Assembly: GCA_016946835.1 (NCBI GenBank)
Contig: JACVTC010000122.1
Location: 195,001 to 245,000, forward strand
Direction: 5' to 3'
DNA from: Neocallimastix lanati (nom. inval.)
Taxonomy: Eukaryota; Neocallimastigomycota; Neocallimastigomycetes; Neocallimastigales; Neocallimastigaceae
Length of the DNA: 50,000 bases
Shown here: positions 1 through 12,300 of the stretch, one piece after another
Layout of the letters: each line of letters opens with the position of its first letter
Position numbering within the stretch: position 1 is the first letter of the stretch
Notes under the pieces: generated by a model
What the model saw: only the letters and a program-made list of their open reading frames with translations
Told to the model about the DNA's origin: nothing
Database searches by the model: none
Translations under genes and position numbers: made by a program

Positions 1-25
1 TTTTTTTTTTTATTATTATTATTAC

Positions 26-415
26 CCTTCAGGAATTGGAGCATTAAGACCAGGAATTTTTAAATTTGGATAACTTGGTGGAGGACCATAACGTTGCATA
101 TTAATTAACCATGGTGGAGCAGCTAACGCTGGTATATTTAAAGCTGCTTTTAATTCATCACTCAAAATACCTGGTTTCTTTTCTTTTAATTTAGTTTCAA
201 ATTCCTTACCTTCATAATACCTAATAATAATAATATAATTAAAAAAAAAAAAAAAGATTTTGTTATTGATTAGTTATTTAATTAATAAAATATTTTTATA
301 ATTTCAATAATATGTTGTTGTTATTAATATTACATATATAATAATAATAATAATAGAGGGTATATAATATATAATATTTATGATAAATCATTATTTCTTT
401 TATATATATACATAA

Positions 416-458
<43 letters not shown>

Positions 459-843
459 TCTTACAATTCACCATGAATTGTTAATTTTGGTTTTGTTTGA
501 TAACGGAAGAAAGCATCATGAAGTTTTTGATAGTCAATATCTAATTTACCCATTTTTGGTTGAGTTCTTTCTCTTGTTTTTGATTTTAATCTTTGTTGAT
601 CTTCTTTTTCCTTAACCGCTGATCTTAATTCCATAATACCAGTTTGTTTAATAAAATCTTTTATTTTATTTTATTTTATTTTATTTTATTTTTATAATAT
701 TTCATTTAATAAATTAAAAAATTGACATAATATAACGATAATAATAATAATAATAACAAATTATATATATATATTAATAAAATAATAATATAGATAATAT
801 AAATAAATATAATAATATACATTTTTATATAAAATATTAATTA

Positions 844-907
<64 letters not shown>

Positions 908-2737
908 TATATTAATAAATTAATATAAATGAAATTTCATTTTAATTCTATTATAAAAAAAAATTTTTTTTTTTCATTTTATTTTATTTTTTACCTGGTA
1001 ATTCAAATGGTAATTTTTCTATACCACGTTTTCCTTGTAAATATTTTCTTTTTTGACTCCAATGTTGAGGTACTGGTACAGTATTTTTATATGCTTTTAA
1101 AGTAATTAATAATTTTGGATCGGATGCTGTAACATCAACCCACTGTATTTTTTTTTTTTTTTATTGTTTGTTAGTTATTAAAAATTTATTTTATTATTAA
1201 AAATTTTTATAATAATAATAATAACAATATTATTATTATTTAAAAAAGATAAAAAATTATTTTATTATTTTATAATATATATATATAAAAGGAAATAATA
1301 TTTTTTTTTTTTAATAAAAATAATAAAAAAAAAAAGTATATTATAAATTATTATATAAATTATTATAAAAATTATTATTATCAACATTATTATAAATTAT
1401 TATTATAAATTATTATTATAAATTATTATTATAAATTATTATTATTATTATTTATATAAAAAAAAATATATTATATATATGTATGTATACCTCTACAACT
1501 TCAGGTTTATTCACCATTTGTTTCAGTTCAGCAACTGTTAATCTATTAAGTTTTTTTAATTTTTTCTTTCCTATTACCGGTTCTTTTGGTTCATCCGTTT
1601 CTGAATCAGAATTTTCGGAGTCACTACTGCTTGATTTATTTTCATCTTTTTCTTTATTTTCATCCTTTGCCTTATTTCCTTCTGTTCCTTCTCCTCCTTC
1701 TTCTTCATTTTCTTCTCCACCTTGATTTAAAAAATGATTAAATACATCCTTAAACTGTTCATATTCTGGTTTATTAAAGTTTGGAGTTTCTACTTCATAT
1801 TCAATTTCTACATCATGTGTATCCTCTTCCTATTTTTTTTTTTTTTTTTTTTTTTTTTATTATTATTCCATTATCATTGAATTAATATTTTTATACATTT
1901 ATATATTCATGTGTAAATTATATATAATTATTGATTATTTTAATAAATTTATTTGAAATGTTATAAATATTAAGTCATTGTTGTCATTGTTATTGTCGAA
2001 TTTTTATTATAGTTAATAAGTATTATTAAAAGTTTAAAATATATATAATGATAATATAAAAATTGAGTATACATTAGGTATATATGTAATTTTATAAAAT
2101 TAAAATTAATAAAAAGGAAAAAAATATTATATAAAGAAAATAATTATAAAATTAGTATTAATATATATACATATATATGAATTATTATTTTGTATTTCAT
2201 TTTAAAACTTTTTTTTTTTTTTCATTTATTAATTAATAGTTTATTATCCATTTAATAGATAAATACTGAATTTTTCTTTTTTTCTTTTTCTTTTTTTCTT
2301 TTTCTTTTTTTATTTTTTTTATTTTATATTATTTATTTTAGATTTATTTTATATTAATTATATAAATAATATTTTTATTATTATTATTATTATTTTATTA
2401 TTATTATTTAATTTTATTTTATTTTATTTTTTTTTTATTTTATTTTATTTATTTTATTTTATTTTATTTTTTTTTTTCTTACTTTTTTATTGGTATCTAA
2501 ATTATAAAGATCTTTAAGATCAGGAACAGGACCTCTCTTCTTCTTCTTCTTCTTTTTATTCTTTTTCTTATTATTATTATTTTTATTATTATTATTTTTA
2601 TTAGACGAACCATTTAAACTATTTTTTTGTTGAGCTTTTTCTAACTCAAGTTTCTTTTTTTCAATTTCTTCTATTAAATCATTTTGAATGATAGGTTTTT
2701 CCTCTAGTTTCACACTACTTTGTACTTCCGTTGGCAT
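26..2737 (-). CDS. SF3B2: Splicing factor 3b subunit 2 (SF3B2/SAP145/Cus1-like), five exons, 3'-partial
   Basis: The product would be the SF3b subunit of the U2 snRNP that helps anchor U2 at the intron branch point in the nucleus. I assembled it by hand on the minus strand: exon 1 2737-2483, exon 2 1829-1491, exon 3 1142-995, exon 4 657-465, exon 5 220-26. Every junction is GT-AG and keeps frame, giving 376 codons plus two bases before a donor at 25-22; the rest lies beyond the window. Residues 1-85 contain a Glu/Lys coiled-coil-like stretch and a Lys/Asn-rich run; exon 2 carries an acidic Glu/Ser/Asp region. The family-specific part begins with LTVAELKQMV, then VPVPQHWSQKRKYLQGKRGI, PKMGKLDIDYQKLHDAFF and PKLTIHGELYYEGKEFETKL (DUF382), followed by the PSP block (PPWLINMQRYGPPPSYPNLK, PGLNAPIPEG). 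These match SF3B2 of animals and Cus1 of fungi almost word for word. The start is the first ATG of exon 1. No N-terminal SAP domain is seen, unlike the human protein. Confidence 0.93.
221..464 (-). other. SF3B2 intron 4
   Basis: Donor GTAAGA follows the GAATT that ends exon 4, and acceptor TTAG precedes GTATTATGAA. Joining them restores the ELYYEGKEF reading of the family. The content is A+T only, with a perfect ATA/AAT microsatellite at about 417-458. The other introns are 658-994 (donor GTAAAA, acceptor AAAAG), 1143-1490 (donor GTATAC, acceptor ACAG) and 1830-2482 (donor GTAAGA, acceptor ATAG), all equally A+T-rich and holding long poly(A)/poly(T) tracts, for example a run of about 40 A at 849-890. 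Confidence 0.9.
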
Positions 2738-2769
2738 TTCTATGATATTATATCTATGTTTTCTTATAT

Positions 2770-2803
<34 letters not shown>

Positions 2804-2963
2804 ATATATAAATTTTTTTAAATTTTTTTTAAAAAAAAAAAAGAATTAAAAATATTCATGTTAAATAAATTAAAAAATAATTTTATATAAATTAAATTAA
2901 TGTAAATGTATAAAGTTAATCATTTATTAAAATTTATAATCCTATATTTTGAAATATTTAATT

Positions 2964-3003
<40 letters not shown>

Positions 3004-3169
3004 TCTATTTATATATATGTATTTATTTATTTATTAATTTATTTATTAATTTATTTATTTATATATATATTTAGAAATTGTAAAAGTAACAATCTTTGAA
3101 AAAATAATTTTTTTCAAGCCAACATTAAAAAAGAAAAATACCACGATAATTATTGCCATCTGAAAGATC

Positions 3170-3208
<39 letters not shown>
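2738..3208. other. Intergenic DNA upstream of SF3B2
   Basis: This stretch should hold the 5' UTR and promoter of the minus-strand SF3B2 gene. I see poly(A) at 2773-2800, a (TTTA)n tract around 2965-3060 and a poly(T) run at about 3172-3208. No promoter element can be singled out against such A+T content. The poly(T) run is a poly(A) on the minus strand and may be the tail of the LINE described next. Confidence 0.6.
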
Positions 3209-3211
<3 letters not shown>

Positions 3212-3369
3212 GGAATTGATATTAGAGAAGACTGAATTCCACTCTTACAGGGCACCATCCCAGATTTTGTTTAATAATGAAATTTTTTTTATTTACAGCC
3301 TCAATTATTGTGAACTTTTAATCTTTACTTATTTATATAAAATACATGAATACTTTTAATTTTAATAAA

Positions 3370-3410
<41 letters not shown>

Positions 3411-4554
3411 AGAATTAATAAAATAAATAAATAAATATTATTTGTACAATTTGAACATAATAATAAATGAAAAAAGTAATGTGAAATAAAAAGTATTAAT
3501 CAAAAAATAAGTGAATGAATAAATTCAGAAAAAAAGTTCATAGGCAACGAACCTCACCTCCTTATGGATTAGGGTTTGAATTGTCTATTTGAAAGAAATT
3601 ATGGTCTTCTCCTTCAGAGGCATTGGCCCTGCTAGCCTGTCTTACTGCATTTTCAGCGTTGACACTCCTTGGTTATTTTTTACGCTTATACTTTCGGAAT
3701 AGTAACCCTTGCCGAGTACTAGCCCGAGGCATTATTTCTGTAAAAAAAAAAAGAGAGCCGTAGATCGCACATTTTTGAATAATCACCAGAAATGATTTGG
3801 TTCTTAAACAAAATTTAAATCTATTATGTCTGCATCCCTTTCCACCAAGAAGAAAGTTATATAATTGGTACCACGTCACATATATATTTACACACTCATT
3901 ATTCAGAAAATTACTTAAATTATCACGATTTTCACCAATTGAACTATTCAACTAAATTAGAAGTAACGATATTATAATTTTTCACTATTACTTATATTAA
4001 TAATTCTATTTTCACTATCACTATTTCTACTATTACTAATAATAATATTATTTCTATTGTTAATAATTATTAATATTATATACTTCGTTACTACTACTAT
4101 CAGAATCAGAACTTTAGTTCTATATTATTCATATCATCTGTGATAACAGTGTCTACATTACTATTAGATATTGGACAATATTTAGAAATAATATAAAAAT
4201 ATTTCATAAAGAATTTCAATATCCTTAAAATTATTTCATTCGAAATTCAGGGAAAAGATAGCATTTAGAAAACCAATGTTCCAATCGAGGATTACTATTT
4301 TTTTTCTATAACAAACAAGGACACCTTTTCAGGACAGTCTTCTTATAATCATTTTGGCGGCTTTGGCAACATGAGCATCGAATTTATTTCCACATTTGGC
4401 ACGAAGTACCCATCAGAAGCCAATGCTAAATTCAGGATATTTATAATTTAGCTTAAGATGCACTCGTAGTTTTCTTCAAAATTATTATTTTTATATAAGC
4501 CTTAGCTTTGATTGATTTTCCTGCTATATCTCTATCTCAGTAAAAAGTTTAAAA

Positions 4555-4586
<32 letters not shown>

Positions 4587-5250
4587 TGATGGAAATTTAT
4601 CTAATTTGTCAACTAAAATTTTACTTTATTTATCCCAGGAATGACGTCTACAACGAGATATATCTCTAAGTAAAGAAGAGATAATACATTTTGAGTTTTT
4701 CCATTTTTTTTTTTAAAACACCTTACTTGAGCAATCGCACATTTCGCCCGAAAAGAGGAGGAACGTTAAGTTCTTTAGAAACACAATAAAAGGGAATGTA
4801 AAAGCTATTCCCTTTCGAAAATCCTTCAATCCAGTATAATCCTGAATTAACTAGTATCTGTATACTTTCTCGTTCTATCTTTGTTAGATCCAAGTAGAGG
4901 TGCCTAATATGAAACTTGTCTAATTACTATAGCTGAAAATAACATTCTTTTATAAGGGATAGGAATATGAGGATTCTTAAGAAATCCTTTTATGGAATAA
5001 TAAAGCGCATTTCTAACTTTATTTATTCATTCATTCTCTGTTCGATCGGTTTCAATTCTAAAACATTTGAAAAAAAGGTACACCTAAGTAGGTATAGCAA
5101 TTCGTTATAGGTAACTCTTGACTTGAAAGATAAAAGGTAGGATTACTATTATAAAAGAAATCTAGAAACTTTCCCATACAATGACAATGATGAATATGTA
5201 GAAACTACATGTTATTATTAATTATACAACTTCAATGTTACAACAGATCC
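3209..5250 (-). mobile_element. 5'-truncated, degenerate non-LTR retrotransposon (LINE) with reverse transcriptase remnant
   Basis: On the minus strand, conceptual fragments in shifting frames read like the C-terminal half of a LINE ORF2. In order they are: FYNSNPTFYLSSQELP and CYTYLGVPF (5160-5073; YLGxPF is typical of the end of LINE RT palm/thumb domains), KVRNALYYSIKGFLKNPHIP (about 5020-4960), PYKRMLFSAIVIRQVSY, SGLYWIEGFSKGNSF (about 4846-4800), KCAIAQVRCF (about 4756-4726), WKNSKCIISSLLRDISRC (about 4702-4640), KYPEFSIGF and WVLRAKCGNKFDAHVAK (about 4455-4380), then an open tail of 92 codons at 3951-3673. Stops and frameshifts separate them, so the copy is dead. The endonuclease and the RT catalytic motif would lie beyond 5250, where an ATA microsatellite begins, so the copy is 5'-truncated as is usual for LINEs. 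A more complex 3' UTR-like stretch leads to a poly(A) on the minus strand at about 3208-3172. The clade is not determined. Confidence 0.8.
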
Positions 5251-5267
5251 AATCTAAAACTAATATA

Positions 5268-5342
<75 letters not shown>

Positions 5343-5408
5343 TACAAGGATTCTAAATGATCATCAAAAAACAAAACAAAACAAAAAGTATTAGATAACC
5401 TTCTTTTC

Positions 5409-5471
<63 letters not shown>

Positions 5472-6336
5472 TTATTTATTTATTATTAATAATATTTATA
5501 TATATTTTTATAAAGTATTTTATTATAAAATAAAAAAATAAAAAAAAAAAAAAAAAAAAATAATAACAATAAAAATTAAGTAAATTAAGAAAATAAGAAC
5601 AAAGAACAAATACATATATATATAATTATTAGAAATATAAAAAAGTATTAAACTAATTACTTTTATATCCTTTTAAAAATAAATTAATTTAATACCATGA
5701 TATGAAGGATAATAATTATTTATTAATTTTATTGATTTAAAATTTTCTTGAAATATTTAAAAAATTTATATTTAAAAAAAAAAAAAATTATTTATATAAA
5801 AATAAAAATTAAAAATTAAAAAAAAAAACATTTATAAAAATAATATATACAATATATATATGTAAAAAAAAAAATTATATATATATATCTATATATCACT
5901 GGTTATTATATATTATTAATTAGATTAGTTTTATACTTGATTAAAAAAATAAAAAATTAAATTTATATATATATTAAAATACTTTTATGTGTTTTTAGGA
6001 CTTTTTTTTTTTTTTTTTTTTTTGTTAATATATTAAAATTAAAATAGAATATATTTTGAATAAAAAAAAAATAATTAAGAGATTTAATATATTAAAAAAA
6101 AAAAATATATATATATATATAGAAAATCATTTATTTCCTCTTTTTTTTTTTTTTTTTTTTTTGTATTGTTTTACCATTTCATACTTGTGATAATAATATT
6201 TTTATCATATTAACATTTTATGATATCTATTTTATTTTTTTTTTTTTTTTTCCTCTTCTTAAATGAATTAATTATAATATTGATGTGAATAAATATTTAC
6301 TTTTTTTTTTTTTTTTTTTTATAGCTTTTTTATAGT
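5251..6336. repeat. A+T-rich intergenic spacer with simple repeats
   Basis: The spacer lies between the LINE and the Argonaute stop codon. It contains a perfect AAT microsatellite at 5264-5341 (about 26 units), a (TTTTC)n tract at 5400-5430 running into a poly(T) of about 40 at 5430-5469, poly(A) at 5541-5560 and poly(T) tracts at 6002-6023, 6141-6162, 6235-6251 and 6301-6320. The Argonaute 3' UTR and polyadenylation site must lie in the right part, but no signal stands out. No coding potential was seen. Confidence 0.7.
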
Positions 6337-9300
6337 TTACATAAAGTACATAATTTCTTGTAATTCTTCTTTGACTGGTTCATATAATACTCTACGAACT
6401 GGTTGATTAGCCTTTAATGATGAAGATGATGGGGAAGAATTTAACGTTTGATTACCTGTAGCTGATATTAAAAATAATAACAATTTAAAAAAAAAAAAAA
6501 AAAATTGTTATTTTTATTTTTAGTATTAATTATATATATATATATTTTTTCTTTTTTTAAGAAATAAATTAAACAAAAAAAAATTTTTTTTTTTTATATA
6601 TCCATATATCCTTATCTATCTATCTCATTCAAACTATCTATTTCTATTTCTATCTCTATATCTTTTTATTTCTAATATATATATATATATATTTTTTTTT
6701 AATTTCTCCTTCAGCAACACTTTGGTTAAATCCTTTACTTTCCTTTCCTTTCCATTCTATTCTATTCCATCCCTTTCTAAATTCTATTCTATTAAAAATA
6801 AAATATTTAAAAATACTTTATAAAAAAAAAAAAAAAAAAAAAGACATTCAACTTCCAATAACTTTACCATTTGATTTTTCTATGGTAGGTGAGGAAACAG
6901 ATGAAGCTAACGTACTATTACTACCACTTTGAGAACCCTCTAAAGAATCTGATGATGAAGCTAATGCAGGTGAATTGGTATTGGTACCTGAACCACGATT
7001 ATCATTACTGGTTGCTGAACCATTTACACCATAGGTAAGGGATGACTGTTGTTGTTGCTGTTGGGATGATTGTTGCGATTGCTGCTGCTGTTGTTCCTGT
7101 TCATTCCAGGCTTCATGGGCATGATATTTTACACGAGCAGCAGCCAAATGGGCATAATAAGCTGGTGGAACGATACTAACGGCACGAGTTGAACGTGAAT
7201 ACAGGAAACACATATGATACGTTAATTCTTCCAATTCATCCGCCGTAAAATGATGTTCATCATACAAAACATGATAATGTGTAGGACGAGAGGTACCCTG
7301 AAGACCAGGATGACTACAGAGATAGAAATCAAATTGAGAAGGATGAGTGATTGAACTTTCAATGACCGTACCTGCCAAAATATTTCCCTTAGAATCCGAT
7401 TCTTCTTTACGGACAGGGAAGAAACGGGCATGATGACGTTTTTGAACAACGATATACGTAATTGTGGGACGATAGCCTTCCTCCATCATACGACACGCCT
7501 CCCAAATTTCATTTAATTCATACTGCATAACGGATTGATACTGACTTTCCGAAATACTATCACGATAGAAAAGAATACGTTTTGGCTTCAACTCATTAAT
7601 CTTATAAAACTTCTTGAAAAGAATGACAATCATTTCCGATAGTTTAATGATACATTCCTTTTTCCGTTCCTGAATACGTGTCGTCGCTATATAATGAGAA
7701 CATTGACAATCCATGGAACCGACCAACGCCACAATCGAAGGATGAATACGATCCCCTGGTCCTGGATTTGTGACATTACCGCCAAAGACAATGGTGGGCT
7801 CCTCCATGATAAATCGAATTTGTTCCGGAAGAATAAAGTTGTTGTAACCACCCAGCTTCACATTAATCTTCAAAGAAAGGTTACCACAGTAGGACTTGAT
7901 CGGAGCAGTAATATGACGGCCCTGAATACACTGAGTGACCACCCCAATGACCGTATCGGCAATACGTTTAATTTCTGCATAGTAAGGCGTGGTATTGTTG
8001 ACACGCGATGGAAGAATACAAAGAATTAACTTACGATTGATCCCGGGACTAATACTCGTTAAGCCATCCTCATCCTCCTTCATCATCTTAATATCACAAC
8101 CACAGGCTTCATGATAGGCTCGATACAACGATTCCTCTATTTCATTTTTATTACCATAGACAATAGGTGGGTTGGCATTACGTACATTGACACCATTTTC
8201 CTTCAAGGTCTTCACTAATTCCACTAAAAAGTTATTGATAGTTTCACGAGGATAATCGGTTTCCTTACCAAAGGCTAAAATGGACCAAGAGGAAAGCGTA
8301 CTACCTAACGCCAACTTCTTATTCTTAAGACTCCAGATACCTCCGTTGGGACGAATCTTGGGTTCCTGACTCTCCTTATTAAAGACAATAGTAGGTGCAG
8401 GAAGAATACGGGCATCCACAATTTCCATTTTCTCTGAGATGTTAACGTTCAACGAGTTAAAGTATTCGTTATTATCCGGTTGAAGACGTTGACGACCCGA
8501 ATTAATCTTACCCTCACGAAGGTTTGGCAGTTGACAAGTAAATTTAATCATCTCCGTGGTTTGCTTCTCATTCAACTTCTTCAAATACTTTTGACCATCT
8601 GGCACCTCACAAAGTTCTACGGGAATATAAATGGGTTGACTTACCTTACCGACATCAATACATGGAATATGAGGATACTTTAAGGTAATGCCGTAGGTCT
8701 CCTTAAAGTAATCTGTGACGCTCTGTTCATTCTTGGTTTGAATGTTGGTAATCATTTGTTGATTGGCTGGAACATTAGAGAAACGTAATATCTTATAGGT
8801 ACGACGAGAGTTATCACGGTAGTTGATTTTAATCTTAATTCCCTTGAGGAAACTTTCAATATGTTGACGTTCTGTATCGTTTAACAAGATCTTCAGATCA
8901 TCCTTACCAAAGTAGTTTTGAATAACATCCTTCAAAGAACCCGGCTTATAAAATGCCGTAGCAGAAATATCAATGTTAATTAAAAGACGATCACGCGAGG
9001 CCTTCAAACTTTGATGGTGACCACGCCAGAGTTGTACCCCATTACTAATTTCTTCAATATCATCGTTAGTAAAGAAGGAACGTCCCACGATACTAAATTG
9101 ATTATCCAAAAAGGATGGGAAATGCCTAAAGATGGTATCGATGACTTGAAGAGCCTCCGTTGGTACTTCCAAATTCTTTCCTTCTAAGAATTGGTGAAGA
9201 CCTTTCATACTAATTTCTTGCACCTTACGAAGCGTAATTTCAAAGACACGTTCCGAACTAACATTACCATCACGAACTAAGTTAATGGTGTAGACCGCCT

Positions 9301-12300
9301 TATCATTAGGGAAAGGAAGTAGTGTTGCACTAAAGATATAGTGACGACCATCAAAGACCGGGTAGAGTGGCTTATGATTTTCCTTCTTAAAGATTTCCCA
9401 CCAACGTTGATACAGGAGACGAAGTAACTCCGGAGAAATATTAGTATCTTTACGTGGTGACTTTTGAACGATGACAAATTCATACTGATGAACATTTTCT
9501 ATAGGAAGATTTTGAATGGCATAGAAATTAGCTTTCAACTTAATCTTACGACCAGCTTGACCGAATCCTGGACGAGTAATGAAAGGAATGAGCGAGGTAG
9601 ACTTTTTCTTCTTAAGTACCACCTCCGTACTACTAGAAAGATTTGGATTCGATAAGGCATTATTACCCGTTAAATTACTGCTACTACCCATATTTGCCAT
9701 CATGTTGTAGTTGACCAAGGTGTTAATACTACTATTACTATTACTTGGATTAAAAGCACCACCAAAACTCATTCGTTTTTCATGGACAGGACCTGTAATG
9801 TTTGGCGATGGCTTCAACGATGAAGAATTACTACTGAATAACTTTTCACGATTCAATTTTAAGTTGGCCATCTCTTTGGTAAGATTATTAAATCCAGGAA
9901 TAAATTCCTTATTACCAAGACCGTTCAATCCTGGAACGAATTCCTTACTACCATTCAATGAGCCCATTTCCTTACTACCGAAACTATTCAATCCTGGAAC
10001 GAATTCCTTACTACCATTCAATGAGCCCATTTCCTTACTACCGAAACTATTCAATCCTGGAACGAATTCCTTACTACCATTCAATGAGCCCATCTCCTTA
10101 CTACCGAAACTATTCAATCCTGGAACAAATTCCTTGCTACTATTCAATGAGCTCATCTCCTTACTACCGAAACTATTCAATCCCGGAACAAACTCCTTAC
10201 TATTATTTAACGAGGCTACCAATTCCTCCTTACTTGTCTTACTCAAAAGATGACTACCACCCGTAAAGTTCATGGAACTTTGATGTGTTAAGGTAGAAGG
10301 CGTCACCATACCACTACGACTACCTTCCTTATTCGTATCATGACCATTCTCTATTGAGGCTTCCTCCGACTTGTTCTTACCGAGAACCGCATCATTAGAA
10401 AAGTCTTGACTCTTTCCAGAATGAGATCCCGGTGGGCCAAGATTAGGCGTATTAAATGCCATTGGAGTACCGGTACTGATACCAAGTCCATTATTCATAC
10501 GTCCCTTACCAACGGCAGCATTGGATTGAGAAAGAAGTCCACTACCATTACCTCCATTTAACATATTGATACTGGCAACGCCAGAAGATAAATTCATACT
10601 ACCGAGATTAGAAATAAGATTCAAGTTGTTATTGTTGCTACTGCTGCTATTACTACCATTACCGTTATTATTATTGTTGGGTTGACCATTCTTTAAATTG
10701 GACCGGCCATCACTGTCATGATACAAGTCACCACTGCCACCATTAAATTTGGCTATACTATTAGAAGGGTCATAAAATCCGTTATAGGTGTAACCACTAT
10801 TCCAGTTCCAGCTACCTAAACCATTAGGACCATTGGACATAGAAAATGCATTCATATTGCCTCCGCCAAGGCCATTCGTATTCATCATTAACTTCATATT
10901 TGAATTAGTCATGCTGTTAATACCCTGACCACCATTACCATTACTACTACCATTAGTATTTCCGTTATTACCTGTCATGGATGGGAGACCTCCAATACGA
11001 TTGCTACCTTCTATACCGGCAGAATGACCTGTCATGGAAGGAAGACCTCCTACACGATTAGTACCCTCTAAACCAGTAGAACCTCCAGTCATGGAAGGTA
11101 GGCCTCCTACACGGTTAGTTGTTCCTTCTATACCAGCTGACCAATTCGTATTAGTAGAAAAGACAGCACTTGGACCCATCAAAGGATGACCATTCATCAT
11201 ACCATTTCCACCATTGGGACCCATCATTGTCATGGTCATCATACCGCCACTATTGTACCTATTTCCATTCATACCCATCAAATTAGAATAGGTGGAGCCA
11301 ACGCTACTGATACTACCTCTTGGGCCATTGCCATTACCATTGCTTGAGACATTACCATGCTCATAATTTCCTCCGATATTGCCATTACCATTGCTTGGGA
11401 CATTACCATGCTCATAATTACCCCCAATATTACCATTATTATGACCATTCATATTCAATGTATAATTATTAGCAAATGGTGTTCCACCACTGGAATGACT
11501 GTTTAAACCTTGATTACTACCAACGACATTAGTGCTAGTTGTTAAACCACCATAGCTTGAACTACCTCCGATATAAGAATTAGATGAGGCGTTGAGTGCA
11601 GAAGACAAAAAGGAGGGGGAATGATCGATAGTAGAGGATTCGATAGAAGATTCATGAACAGTATTAACATTCCCTTGAGATGAAGAATTTTCCTTGTTGG
11701 TATCGATAAATTCTACACCACTAGAAGCGTTCCCCTTTCCTACCTCCTTTGTTTCTGGATTCGTTTTTTCGACTTCTTCACCTGAATTCTTATTTGTATT
11801 TCCTTGGGTTGTGGTGGTGGTGGTATCCGTAGTCGCAATGGCAGGGGATTCCGAAGTAGTAACGGTCGTTGTCTTTTTACTATTTTCCTTAGATTCAATG
11901 GTAGGATCTCCAGATTCCAAAGGATTTTGCGCATGAACAGAAGTAAAGACTGCCGCATTTGGATTTAATGGACTACACAAAGAACCTACGAAACTACCAT
12001 GAGTTGAATTTGGATTGTTGGATGAAGTGCCCGGACCTCCATTATTAAATCCATGGGCATTAAAGTTTCCAGTATTAGCATTTTGATTCATAGCATTCAT
12101 TGGAGATGTATTAGAAGTCATAGTTGCAGTCGCAGTCGCACCAGTAGTGGTATTGTTATTGTTATTCATATTATTGGTATTATAAGGGTTTGGCGTGGAG
12201 ACTACAGAAGAATTGTTTGAATTATTAAGAGAAGTATTCACATTGGTATTAAAAGCAGAAGAATTATTTGATGTATTAAGTGAGGAGTTCACATTAGTAT

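Noticed and set aside
2459-2482. Continuation of SF3B2 exon 1 into VRKKKIK
   Set aside because: A GTAAGA donor at 2482 ends the exon; the extra codons are intron read-through.
3540-3570. Possible tRNA B-box on the minus strand (GGCAACGAACC region)
   Set aside because: It does not match the B-box consensus and no cloverleaf can be drawn; it lies in the LINE 3' segment.
3673-3951. A 92-codon minus-strand ORF as an independent gene
   Set aside because: It continues the order and strand of the LINE ORF2 remnants, so I treat it as the C-terminal part of that element.
6848-6867. Stop codon after VIGS as the Argonaute C-terminus
   Set aside because: It lies within a GT-AG intron; the downstream exon gives the conserved MYFM end.
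9711-10266. Plus-strand ORFs of 180 and 102 codons across the KEFVPG repeats
   Set aside because: They are mirror readings of the in-frame 63-bp repeat of the Argonaute gene; the minus strand has the protein family match.
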